From: Epinephelus fuscoguttatus | Taxonomy: Eukaryota; Chordata; Actinopteri; Perciformes; Serranidae | DNA length: 64,000 nucleotides | Direction: 5' to 3' | Assembly: GCF_011397635.1 (NCBI RefSeq) | Contig: NC_064758.1 | Coordinates: 22,156,513 to 22,220,512 of the forward strand | Part shown: positions 1 through 15,146 of the stretch, in pieces | Layout: the number at the start of each line of letters is the position of its first letter | Position numbering within the stretch: position 1 is the first letter of the stretch | Translations under genes and position numbers: made by a program | Notes under the pieces: model-generated | Seen by the model: only the letters and a program-made list of their open reading frames with translations | Databases searched by the model: none | Told to the model about the DNA's origin: nothing

Positions 1-699
1 ATTTTCTGAAACTTTATACTTCAACTTCACTACACTGATAATGGCTGAGTGGGAGTTTGGGATACAATGCACAGTTTAGTAAAACAGTATATCTGTACTT
101 CAATGTTAGTGCTTCGCCCCTGAGCATTTTATGTATGGTCTTTTTCCAACTTTAATTTCAGTGAGTGTTCGTGAGTTCGTTATTTATTAACTCTTGATTA
201 GAGATAAGTGTACTAAACACAGAGCTGGTTCTCTCCGGCTGTTTCTCTGCACAAGTCATGTTGGCATTTGCCTACGTTAGCATCTGTCTGCATCAGTTAG
301 CTGCATAAAGTGTTTTCACTCAAGGACGTAAATGTTTGTGTGAATTAAAGATCTCTCTACTGGGGATGAGCAGTTCACATTGTGGCTGGTCAAGTGTGGC
401 TATACTTGTAAAATGACATCGGTAATGCAAAGCAGGAAAGTTATTTAAAAAACTTGATGCTACGGGAGCTGACGTTAGCTTACGGTGAGCCAGAGTAGCT
501 ACCGTTAGCTTTAAGCTAGCTCACGAGCATTATCGTCAGCTCCGTGTCTTCTGTAAAGCTGCAAAATAAATATAATTGTTCCTAATGACAGTTTCAGTGG
601 TTGAGTGGGTAACGCGGCTGAATGAAGAACGTGTCACCGATCTAGCCATGACAACATATCGGGTGTAACAGCGTCCAACATAACGTGTGTTAGCCGTTT
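1..699. other. Intergenic or intronic DNA with no recognised gene
   Basis: AT-rich DNA with several copies of short TTAGC/GCTAAC words around 275-300 and 470-520, which are common in fish non-coding DNA. I see no ORF with recognisable protein content on either strand. If the CpG-rich block to the right is a minus-strand promoter, this would be its first intron. Confidence 0.5.
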
Positions 700-1040
700 T
701 ATACGGGCCCAGCTGCCCTTCGTCCTGCCTGCTCCGCGTCGCCATTTTACACAGGGCAGCCCCGTTTTACACTCAGGCATTCTGAAAGCTCTACTGGGGA
801 CCTCGAGGGCCTGAGCTGCGGCAGACCGCCCAAATTCTCTCCCTGAAGAAAATGAAAATATTTTCCCTCTCCGGCATTAGAATCTCCACGCTTTTTTCTT
901 ACCGTGTATTTTCGAGCAGAGAGGTATCCTTTAGTGTAGATGCGCTAAATAGAACAGAAATTAGTAACCGATAATTGTTGCTCCATTCTAGTCGGGCGCC
1001 ATGAGACTCTCCTTGCTTCCTGTCCGCGCAACCGGATCTT
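700..1040 (-). promoter_or_regulatory. CpG-rich promoter / putative non-coding first exon of a minus-strand gene off the left edge
   Basis: This stretch is clearly richer in CpG than its surroundings. Read on the minus strand it has an ETS-like element (ACAGGAAGC, near 1017-1025) followed by a possible first exon that ends at 903 with a good donor (CACG|GTAAGA). A possible acceptor (GCTTTCAG) follows near 785, and an ATGGCG in strong Kozak/YY1-like context lies at 745. Only very short ORFs are present, so any exon here is mainly 5' UTR. The body of the gene would lie left of position 1. In human, ZNF335, SLC12A5 and NCOA5 flank MMP9, but nothing here identifies which gene this is. An orphan CpG island is the alternative. 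Confidence 0.35.
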
Positions 1041-1473
1041 ATTTATTATCTTTGTTGAAAACGCTTCGGTGTTCAACCAAACAGTGAAATGTTTGCCAGT
1101 TTTACCAGTTTGTGCCTACTGATCGATTGGTCGTTGTATGTTGTTTCAGATATACGGTATATGTGTTGTTTATAAACACTAAGTGGACTATTGTTTTGAG
1201 AGGAAGGCGTATTACGCAATTGGATGCGGAGTAATATGCATACGCTTTGGGCTGTTGTTTCAGGGAGAAGTTAATAATCGATATAGCAGGAATAATAAAA
1301 TTACATTTATATAGCCAAAGTCATGGGTTAAACTTGTATGTTTTGCTGTTGCGTGGACGTAGATTAAAACTGTCGAATAATATTAATGTGTTGGCATGGC
1401 AGTGTTGTGCGCGTCAGTTAATGTTAGTGGACTAATGAGACAGCAGACAGTGGTATGTATTTCTCACAGAATG

Positions 1474-1479
1474 TTTATT
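1474..1479 (-). terminator. mmp9: Likely mmp9 polyadenylation signal
   Basis: The canonical AATAAA hexamer on the minus strand (TTTATT on plus) lies about 610 nt past the mmp9 stop codon. It is the first canonical hexamer I noticed there, so the 3' UTR would run from 2086 to about 1455. The interval is AT-rich and carries no other gene. Cleavage about 15-25 nt downstream is inferred. Confidence 0.55.
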
Positions 1480-2086
1480 GCATTGAAAGTTAGAACTTTA
1501 ATACAAAACATATCAGTCTTATAAATAATTTCAGTGAAGGAGACATGCATTGTCTTCCAGTGCAATAATTGGCTTTGAAGCCATTTTCAGAGATACACAC
1601 ATACAATTATACAAAACAAACAAGCTCTAGGACACAAAAATAATATTAGATAATGCCATAAATACCAAAATAATCTAATACTGTTAGGAGTCTGAACCTG
1701 TCAGACATAAAGAAATTATTTAGAAAATCCAGAATCCAGATACCTTTTTAAGAATATTTTAATTGTGGTTACGAGTGTCAAATTTTCGACCACTTTAACC
1801 AACCAGTTCACAGATGATCAGACTGAGGGCAGGGCAGCACCAGAGATAACAGTTGGTTTTGCTTTCCTTTGGGCTTTTAAGTTATTTTCAGGCCATTACT
1901 GTATGCTATACAATTAGCCAACATCTATGGTGGCCAAATATTCACATCCCAGAAAGCACACACATCATATAACAGGCGCTATACACAAAAAATGCATCAC
2001 ATGTTCCCTGACACCTGCACAGGAGAGAGAAATAGGTGCTACCACATTACAGACGATTTCCAGCTCATCCCTTTGTGTTCATGTCC

Positions 2087-5746
<3,660 letters not shown>

Positions 5747-5958
5747 GATGAGATCTGCTGTAGATTTCTGCAAAATGTAACAAAAATAGAATTATAGACA
5801 ATACGAGCCTCGCAGTGAATGAGTGCTCAGTGAGACAAAAAGGATTAAAAAGCTTCTCCGCTGACGATCAGCAGTGTTTCTCCTTCACTGCTGCTTCCTT
5901 CTTTGTTATGACTGGTGGCTCTTGTTGCCTCTGCTGTGTGCCCTTGGTTGTGGACCTT

Positions 5959-6004
5959 GTTTTTATGCAATGTGACGTCTTAGTCACCTAACCTCGCCCC
6001 CGCC
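5959..6004 (-). promoter_or_regulatory. mmp9: Proximal promoter of mmp9: GC box, AP-1-like site, TATA-like box
   Basis: Read on the minus strand, a GC box (GGCGGGGGCG, 6004-5995) is followed by TGACTAA (5986-5980), one base from the AP-1 consensus. Directly abutting is a GACGTCA half-CRE (5979-5973), then a TATA-like GCATAAAA (5968-5961). Transcription would start near 5930-5940, giving a 5' UTR of about 190 nt. The mammalian MMP9 promoter is known to use AP-1 and Sp1 sites close to its start, so the arrangement fits an inducible, stress- and cytokine-responsive gene. Factor binding is inferred from motif match only. Confidence 0.6.
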
Positions 6005-6009
6005 TACTA

Positions 6010-7304
6010 CTAACCTCAACCCTCCCACTTACATCTTGACGGACTGCACTGAATGGGCAAGGGGAATTTCCAAAATATCCACATTTAGATTTACCTAACA
6101 ACTTGTGAGTGGTTAGCTAATTGCTCTTTTTTGGACATATGTTGAGTTGGAGGAGGTGAACAATGGCAGTGGTGGATAAGACCAATTATGGCAAATTATT
6201 ATGGTTGCATTCATAATATGTTATAAAGTAAAGCATGCTGCCTGAAAACCCACACAAATGATCAACCAAGTAACCAATTATTTACTTTAAGGTGCTGTTA
6301 CGTCTTTAAAAAAATGGTTACAAAAAAGCTTTAAGGAAATAACCTAAAGAGAGCATACACTCAGTATTTAGATGCGCAGTGCACATTGTCGTTATCTTCC
6401 TTTTAATTGATGCAAAAAGCTATTCTTGACATGTTAATGTATTTTTACCTGAATGCAACACACTAATCATGGGACCCAGCCAGACACTTCTGTTATTTAA
6501 AGGCTCAAAGTAATGATAAAAAAAAAGTTTGTTCCACTTTTTATTATAAATAGAGATTTATTTCCTCTTTATCTATAGTTGGGTGCTGAATAAATGTCAA
6601 ACTAGGCCAAGCCTGAAGTAGATTCTTATGGAAAATTCCCACTTGTTATTCTTTTTCTGGGATTTAATTCAATTAAAAATTTCATGACAAATGACTGAGG
6701 TAATTAATAAATCCCTCTGTCATTGTGATTCTGGGGAACTACTTGCTTCATCATCACTGTACGCTGTTGTTGATGCAACATCGTCATTGGCTTCATCTCG
6801 GAGATGACCCAGTTTATTAGCAATGACTTTTATGTCTCATTTGGCAATGACTAGTTCCCCTCATGTTCCAACAAATTGGATCTGCTCTATTTCTCATGCA
6901 CATCTCATTACATAATATTACTTTTAACTTGGCTAATCTGTAAGCTTGAGTATAGACCTACAGTGGTGTGTATATGCTGGTACATGTTGATATTCTGGGG
7001 TATGCGAGTATCAAGGTGTTGTGGGCAACAGTGTGTCTCAGCCAGCATATCATGACTCACTTCTGTTCCCACATGAATGGTCAAAGCTGCAGATGAGGGA
7101 CTTTTTTTTTTTTTTTTTAGGGAGTACGCTGCTGACATCCTTTCTTTCTGTGCGAACATGTTTCCTCGGTTGCTCAAAAACAAACAACTCTTCTGATGAG
7201 CCAAGTCAAAATACTTTTGGTCACCATCCAAGCCATGTTGAAAAAAGATGGCTACAAAAGCTGCAACTAATGCAGACTTTATTAATTTGGAGAGTTAGAA
7301 AGAA
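6010..7304. other. Intergenic DNA upstream of mmp9
   Basis: AT-rich with a T17 run at 7102-7118. The open frames here are short, overlap on both strands and match no family I know. The first few hundred bases may hold distal mmp9 enhancer sites, but I see no clear cluster. Confidence 0.4.
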
Positions 7305-8315
7305 TTAAAGGAATAGTTAACTCCCCAGGTGACAATTTGTAAATCAGTTAGTTGCCACGTTTTACACTGAATTCATGAAGAAAACTGTTCTTACATCTCT
7401 GGTAAACAAAGAATCCAAAAATGGAGAAAATTCTTGATGAATTGAAGTCATAGGGGCCCGTGTTTAACAACAGCCAAACTATGTCAAAACATCAGTGAAC
7501 AAACTTTTACCCAACTATAATCCAAGTCTATAATCCAGTTGTATGCTCAGCACTTCCCAAGCAGACAGCCCTTTGTGATGGGGAATTGAACGGAAGTGAA
7601 ACTTTTTGCTCTCTTCAAAGCCAGACTCCATTAACAAAAACAGCAATTTTACCTCGCAGAACACGGGAGCTGCTGGATTACCGTTTCCTTGATCAGTAAG
7701 TTTGTTTATGTTATTGTATGACTTTGGTGTTTTTAATGGATTGATTCAGATTCAGCAAAATCACACTTAAACACAAACAAAACTAAGTGATCAAAGCAGT
7801 GGTAGACCAGCGACTTAGATGTTCAGTGTGGTAAAATTACTGTTTTTGTCAATGGAATCTGGCTTTGATGAGAGCATACATACGTTTCACTGGAAAGGGC
7901 TGGATAAACAAGACTATACTGCACGAGTTGTGTGGGAGTTTGTAAACTGATGCTTTGCTGTTGCTAAATGCAGCCCCCATGTCTTCAATTCATCAAGAAT
8001 TTTCTCAGTTTTTGGATTCTTTGTTCAACGGAGGCATGCGAGAAAAATCTTTTCTTCACAAAATCAACATAACAGGGTGAGTAATTAGATTCTCTAATGA
8101 CGTGCCTTATATCGTCAATTTGTATCTATCAGTGTCCTCATGAAGAGGTGGTCTGAAGATTCAGACCTGTGGTTTGGTGAGGAAGGTGTTCTTCCTCAAA
8201 TCTGAAGCAATGGCTTCATGAAGGAGTTGGTGCTTCACGCATTTTGACACATACATCATCCATCCCACAACTGTTGACATATCCACAAGATGTTGTCATA
8301 TCCTCTCCCCATTAA
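7305..8315. mobile_element. Foldback MITE, copy 1 (TTAA-flanked family A)
   Basis: It begins TTAA|AGGAATAGTTAACTCC and closely parallels the copy at 12998-14002 along its length. The core is a large imperfect palindrome: the left arm (for example TTGTATGCTCAGCAC near 7540) is answered by a right arm ending near 8085 with TTCTTCACAAAATCAACATA. It is followed by about 220 bp that also follow the second copy (ACCTGTGGTTTGGTGAGGAA and TCATATCCTCTCCCC are shared). The far-right terminal repeat seen in copy 2 is missing here, so this copy appears 3'-truncated. There is no transposase coding. Confidence 0.7.
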
Positions 8316-11190
8316 GTACTTCCTCTTTGTTTCAATGTTGTGTCTACTGTTTTATTTTCTCATGAACAGCAATCTCTTTTGTATAGTTAAGTCATAATGT
8401 CTAACGCCACTCTTGATAGTACACACAATGCTCCAGATTTTACAGTGATACTGATGGTTCAGCACACATTTGTTTAAAGAGGTATTCAAGAATGTCAGTT
8501 AACTTTATTATGCCTGCTGCCCTTTGCTGACTCTTATTTTATATCCACATTTTTAACATGATATTCTTTATACCAAACCAAACACACTGTTCATGGAAAA
8601 CAGTAAATGTAAGTCTGCATGAACTGGAAAATGTCCTGGGTATTGACATTTATAACAGACGTGTTACATGACTCACATTTATATTGTAGGGCTACATGAA
8701 TATTTTGAGGACGTGGATTACATTTCATTCAGACAGAAGCATCTCTATCCTGCTTCAAATGCGCAGACCGTCTTTCATTTGATGCAGTTTTTTACGGTCA
8801 TTCAGACACAATCATAAGGTTATTTCTGTTTATATGTGGCTCCTCAGTAGATCCCCAGGCCTCCTTTGAAAACATCTGCCACTGATTTTACATGGCGTCA
8901 AAGGCTTAATGAAAACGGCTCCATGCATCTTAACAAATGCCACATTTCATTTGGTTTCACCACTTTGCTTCCAAAAAGACGTCTGGCACAGAACCTCGAA
9001 AAATACACATTTTTTTGTGTGGCATAATTCCCAAAATTGCCCTCAATCACAGCTCAGCCTGTTGGCACATACCACCACGACTGGATGAGCTGGCCAACTG
9101 CGTCATCAGAGAACTGGATAATATCATAGCAGAGCGGCAAAACCCTCACAGCTCACGTGGGCGGGATCTTTATGTTTAAGTTAACCACGCAATAACAGAG
9201 TCATGGAATATCAAAAAGTCAACATTTGTGACCTCTCTCTATTTTTTCTTGAGCTGCGAAAACACAAAGAGGCAGAGTACAACAAAATCCTTCCTACTGC
9301 ATGTTGTAGACGTGGTGTAAATGTTGGCAAATTAAGGTCAGGAAGAACTCAAGGTGAAAACCAAAACTCATGTTTTATGTGCTGATTTTATTTAGTTGGT
9401 CTAGATTCTTCAGTGTTTACAGTTCAGCAGTGTATTGCAAGTTTTGCAACCCTGTCCTTAATTGTGACATGCCCTGTTTAGTTTCTACCCTGCCTTGTTA
9501 AAGCAAACTGTTTATGTCTTATGGTATGTTTCTAGCAGGCAGTTATAAACGCAAAAATCACTTCCTGTCTGCCACAGTTGATGTGGTTCTTTGGCCAGCT
9601 TCCTCGCTCAGCTGCGTTGTGTTTTATGACGACTGGTTTGTTGACTTTGTGGTGGGACACAGAGACTGTGCAACAGTGTGTTTGATGTGGAGGGAGCGTT
9701 ACCCCATCACCACGTCCAGGTACTTTACCCAGCCCTGCTGAGTTTGCTGTGCCTTGCAGTTATTCTGGGAATAGTTTTGTTTTTATACCCCACTAAACTT
9801 TAGGTTTATTTTGGCTTTCCAAGAAGTTTGCCTCTGTGTTTCCTCTGTTTTATTTTCAGTCATTCTGTGTTGCTCACTTCATTATTACACTGACAATGAA
9901 ACTGAAACAGTAATGAACAGCTTGTCTAATGTATCGTCTCTGAATATTTGTAACCCTTTTGTCAAGACACTATGCATGCTTGTGGGTGAAACTGGCAAAC
10001 AAAGATCCTCAGAGCGCAACAAACAAAACTTATGACACAACAAAAACAAAACCTGATCAAAACAAGCAATTGCCCAGGGGCGGAAACCAAGTTGTGCCCT
10101 CCGAGCCCTCAAGTGTCACTTATATAACATCTTGTCTGTAATGAGTCATAAGTCAACGTGATAAGTTAGACAGAAATAATTCCATGAACAAACTTTAAAC
10201 GGCTGACATAAAGTTGTGTACAGGAGCGGGATCGTAGGAGCACAAAAGGCCACAGCTTTGACTCATGTCTCCCTGGAGCATTACTTCTGCTTCACCAAAC
10301 ACTTTATCAAGATGGAGACTATTACTCACCTCTGGGAATATTACTGCTTAGTGTGCCAATACTTGTCCATACAATATTTCAGTGTAACAATCAAATAATC
10401 AGCTGACTGATGACATGGGAGGTTGTGAAATAAAAACAATGGTTTCCTATTCAGAGTTATACAAATAACATATATTTCAACATTTTTGATGCATTAAAGT
10501 ACTTTCAGATGCTGAAATTAATACTGATAATAAAGATCCTCATAGTGATGCGTCATTGTTGGCACATGCAGCCCACGATGAACAATACAAAACACTGGGT
10601 TACGTTAAAGTAGGTCACTCCAAGATGACTTGCCGATACTGTCACAAAACCAAATAAACGAACAAAACTAAATATAGATAATAGTTGTGTTAATCTTATT
10701 CTCCTGAAACCTTGTATCAGACTTCATCTGGCTCACATTAGCAGACAACAACTTTTCTCCATCTTGATATGGGGGAAATGAGGTTCCACCACGCTGCTAG
10801 GGATCAAAGCACACTGCCATGTCAAGCTGATCAAAGCTGTAAAAAACATGCATGTCATATAAACCATTTCTGCTTATCACTGTTTTCTTTCCCATTGCTC
10901 TGGAACCAAGTCTTTGGTGGCAACTGCAGACCAAAAATGCACATTTCCTCTGCTTCCACGCAGGTACTCTACAGGATTGGGACACTTTGGTAAAGCAATG
11001 TGTCAAACAGGATATGACAGAAAGTCCTGGAAGCATTGGTACTGATGTTTGGCAATGACTTTGTATGGATACATACAGTTATAACATTGTCTGTGCTTTG
11101 TTGAGTAACTTGTCGCCTTATGAGAACCAAACATGCAATCCTCTGTGTGCACATGGCAGAGGTGTAGTCACATAATGACTTCAGACTCCA
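8316..11190. other. Intergenic DNA, nothing recognised
   Basis: Ordinary AT-rich sequence. Open frames of 60-80 codons occur on both strands but overlap one another and show no protein-family signature or splice support. A GC-richer patch at 9560-9740 carries a 75-codon frame that I do not believe is coding. Confidence 0.4.
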
Positions 11191-11194
11191 CATG

Positions 11195-11800
11195 ACAAAA
11201 TAAAAAAGACTTGCAACTCAGTTTGGACTTTACCCCAGTGACTCCTGATTTCACTTGGACTTGAGCCTTTTGACTTGAGCTTGAGCCAGATCAATTCATT
11301 TCCCTTCATTTTTCGAATCAGCTTATGTTTACACTTTTCATTCCGTCAACAGTTCATTTTTCAGATCCACTTTGAACCAATCCGAGAGCGTCCAGTCAAG
11401 TTGCAGGAGAGAAACATTAAGAACTAACTTCACATTACTGAGCTTCAGTTGGAAAAAAATATATTAAAGATGATTTCATCCGTGTACAAAAGTGGTGCTT
11501 AACAAAAAATGATTAGCAGTATGCAAAACGTGGGGTCAAAAGTAACAGCTGCAGACAGAACAACTTCCAACTTCGTTTGACATTTGAAGTTGTACAGAGA
11601 ACAGTAAGTCAAGGCTAATGTTAATGTAGATAATGAGCTAATGTTTGGCTAACGTTGCACCCTTCATAAAAATGGCATTACATTTGGTGAAAAGCACATT
11701 ATAACTTGTTTAGAGTCAAAACTCAAATTCTAGGACTTGGGACTTGAGTGCAAAGACTTGAGACCTACTTTTGACTTGCAAAACAATGGCCTGGTCCCAC
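11195..11800. repeat. Dispersed repeat with reiterated ACTTG words
   Basis: Both ends carry clusters of GACTTG/ACTTGAG (11215-11290 and 11730-11785, for example GGACTTGGGACTTGAG), with about 450 bp of unrelated AT-rich sequence between them. This composition is typical of a non-autonomous dispersed element common in fish. I cannot define exact termini, a target-site duplication or a class from sequence alone. Confidence 0.4.
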
Positions 11801-12997
11801 CGGTGGTACGCGGCCCACCTGTGTGAGAAAGTATCATGATAGATGTTATTTAGGGATGTAAACACATACGCAGATACATTTTACATTCTCTGCCTTCATC
11901 AGATAGTGACAGTAGATAGATGACAGGAAGTGAGACAAGTGTGATATGGTTAATGTTATCCCACAGAGGTTCCCAGCCGGAAACAATCCAAGGACGTCGT
12001 GGTTCATGGTCGGCGCCGTAACCCCCTAAAGGCCACCAGGCCACCCTAGGGAGATATAATTTCAAGTGATAGTGTAGACAATTTGTAATTATATAATATC
12101 ACAAAGAAGCAGCAGGCGGGTTTGGCCGAGGGCCATGCATGAGGGTAGACTGCGTATGCTGAGGCGTGGGCTGCCACTGTAGAGCAAGTCCAGGCAGGCG
12201 GAGTTGTGTTGACTTTATGGACAGCCATGTTTCACCACCACTGTTAAAAGCTAATTACTGCCAGTCATAAGCAGCTGCATTTATGGGCGTTCCATCCTCC
12301 GCCATCCACAGCACAGCCGCAGGGAGTGACAGCATGGGCCACGATGGGAGCTCTGATTGCACCAAATATTATTATTGCTTGTTTAACTGCGTATGGAGCA
12401 ACGCCTCCATAACTTTTTTAAAGAGTTGTTTTCAAAATCTGCCACAACGAACCAACGGCCTGTAAACCAAAACAAAAAAAAAAGTGCTTCGTTACAGTTA
12501 GGGATTTTGTGTTATGATAAGAAAGAGCCATGTACGGTGAAGTCCATTCAACAGGTTTTTAAAACCACTGTTTCAGAAAATGGGAAAAGGGATGGGAATT
12601 TCCCCTTCCTGATAAAGGACAAGCAGCTGATACCAGCCGGGAAGTGAGTCAGGCTCAGCACTTCAGCTGGCTCTGCACACTTTGGCTCAGACTTGTTGAG
12701 GCAGGCAGTTATCCCTCCTTTTGATGTGTGTTTGCTGGGGTTAGAGCTCTCTGTTACTGTATGCGGGGTTGCCAGAGTTTGAACTCGCGTGGCCCAAGAT
12801 AAATGCAACATTTCCCTCCAGGACAAAAACCCAGATTGTTGTGCACACACTGTGTCATATTCCTGTAATGCAGCAAAACAACTTGAACCCTGACATTACT
12901 GTCGGTGGTTTTACATTTGCTGATGACTCTGCCTGTGTCACTTAAGTGGACAGATATAGATCTAGCATAAAATTATGTCGAGCACAGACTTTTTCCC
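11801..12997. other. Intergenic DNA, nothing recognised
   Basis: Slightly GC-richer than the flanks at 11990-12240 but without a convincing exon. ORFs of 60-100 codons on both strands are unrelated to families I know. Confidence 0.35.
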
Positions 12998-14002
12998 TTA
13001 AAGGAATACTTCAACCACAAAATAATGACTTGTATATCAGTTACTCACCCCGTGTTACACTCACTTTATGAAGAAAACAGTTTTTCTTGCATGCATCCAC
13101 AGTGAATGAAGAATCCAAAAAAACGCTAAAAATTCTTGATGTATTGCAGTAAATAGGTGTCACATTTCATCATAGCAAAACTATATCATAACATCCATTT
13201 ACAAATGTTAACACAACTCGTGCTGTATAATATAATTCTAATTTATCCAGTTGTATGCTCAGTACATCCCAAACACTTGCATTTTAACTATACCTTACTA
13301 TTTAAACACTTCCGGATACGAGTAGTATCCAGGCAATGCATGCATTTGAACTCTGCTTGTGCATTATATAGAGTTTCCCATATGGCTGTTCATTTGTGCG
13401 TGAGACTGTTGATGCAGAAAAGTTTTAAAATAGTAAGGGTTTTGCTAAAATGCATGTTTTAAATGTACTGAGCATACAACCACATAAACGGGATTTGGAT
13501 TATACTGCATGAGTTATGTGAGTTTTTGAGTTTTGCTGTTGTTTAACGCAGACCCCCTTTTACTCCAATTCATCAAGAATTTTCTCTGTTTAAGGATTTT
13601 TTTTGTTCACTGGAGGCATGCAAAAAAAAGTTCTCCTCACAAATTCAACATAACACAGGGTAAGTACGTGAAAAGATCATCAGGGGGTGAGATTCTTCTT
13701 TAACTGCACATCCACACATATTCTCTAATGACTACCTTTTATGGTCATTTTGTACCTATCAGTGTCTAATGAAGAGGTGGTGTGAAGTTTCAGACCTGTG
13801 GTTTGGTGAGGAAGGTGTCCTTCCTCATGGTGGCTTTGGTGCTCCACACATTTTGACATGTACGTTAGATTTCTAACTGTTGATGTGTCCACAGAGTGTT
13901 GTCATATCCTCTCCCCGTTAAGTTTTCTTCACAAATTAGATGTAACATGGGTTGAGTAATTCATATACAAATGATCATTTTGTGTGTAAAAGATTCCTTT
14001 AA
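12998..14002. mobile_element. Foldback MITE, copy 2 (TTAA-flanked family A), composite
   Basis: The element body is 13002-13998, flanked by TTAA at 12998-13001 and 13999-14002. The left end starts AGGAATACTTC. An inverted copy of the end lies inside at about 13615-13703, itself abutting TTAA (13700-13703), and a third copy closes the element at 13920-13998. The core therefore reads terminal repeat, palindrome (TTGTATGCTCAGTACAT near 13250 against ATGTACTGAGCATACAA near 13465), internal terminal repeat, about 220-bp unit, terminal repeat. The 220-bp unit is shared with the copy at 7305. No coding capacity. Confidence 0.75.
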
Positions 14003-14355
14003 GAAATCTGTTTAAAATGCTTGAAGAATGGACAACTGAAAAACTGCATTCACAGTCTGTGTATCCTGGAAGTACAGCCAGAGCAGAGCATGATTTTGGC
14101 ACAGTGACAGTATGTGGGTGATCTTATGTGGATGTGGGAACAATTTCTGGATCATACCTTTAGAATCTCTTTGAGATAATTGACAACTTCAAACAACAGT
14201 TTCATGCTCAGAAATCTAGAAATAAAAAGAAAAATGTTGCTTATGATAAAAATAGATGATAAGCTATCTTGGAAATTCAACTGTGCGTGTAAAGTTTTTA
14301 CTTTACAGAGATGTATAAAACAGTTTAAGCCCAGTTTAATCAAGCACATTTTCCC

Positions 14356-15146
14356 TTAAAGGAACAGGTCACCCAAAAATCAAAAATGTTTTAGATATAT
14401 GTCACATATTTTTCTCTTTTTACTATAATGCTATTTATCAGTTTAGATTGTTTTGGTGTGAGTTGCCGAATGTTGGAGGTATTGGCTGTAGAGATGTCCT
14501 TCTCTTGAATATAATGGAACTAGATGATACTCAAAGCGCCAAACCCCCCCAGCAAAGTCTCTTTCCAGAAATCATTGTTCACTGTTAGATAATCCACAGA
14601 CTTTGCTGTGAGCAGTTTCATGTAGGAACTATTTTCTTTCTGCCAAACTACACCTGCCAACCGTATCAGGAGAAAAGAAAGCATGCATCTACTGCTAGCT
14701 AACCTAGCATCACTGAGTTAGCTAACATTACAGCTCAGCCAAGGAGGATGCCATTAATGTTTACATCTCAGACTGTCATGAGCACGAGCCTCTTGTCCAT
14801 GAGTAGACGCAGTGCTACAGTTGTTGGGTGTAGTTTGATAGAAAGAAAATAGTTCCTACATAAAACTGCTCACAACAAGGTCTGTGGATTATCTTGAGTA
14901 ACTGGGTCATTATTTCTGAAAAGAGGCATTGCCATTGACTTTTTCATCTGTATTTTTTTGCCACTTTAAGCACCACAAGCTGAGTGACATTTAGTTCCAT
15001 TATATCAGAAAGAAGGCAGACATCTCTACAGCTGATATCTCCAACACTCTGCAACTCACACCAAAACAATCTAGACTGATAAATAGCACCACAGGTAAGA
15101 GGAAAAATGTGTATATTTGTTTTTTTGGAGTGAACTGTCCCTTTAA
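14356..15146. mobile_element. Foldback MITE (TTAA-flanked family B)
   Basis: The body is 14360-15142 with TTAA on both sides (14356-14359 and 15143-15146). The termini are AGGAACAGGTCACCC and its imperfect inverted match ending GTGAACTGTCCCT. The inverted similarity continues far inward: ATCAGTTTAGATTGTTTTGG near 14438 pairs with CCAAAACAATCTAGACTGAT near 15061, and GTAGGAACTATTTTCTTTC near 14622 pairs with GAAAGAAAATAGTTCCTAC near 14842. The whole element can fold into one long hairpin. There is no ORF of note. Confidence 0.78.

Noticed and set aside
1001..1087. Plus-strand ATG with a 28-codon frame in the CpG-rich block
   Set aside because: Too short, lacks a donor site in frame, and does not resemble any protein I know. 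A minus-strand non-coding exon is at least as likely.
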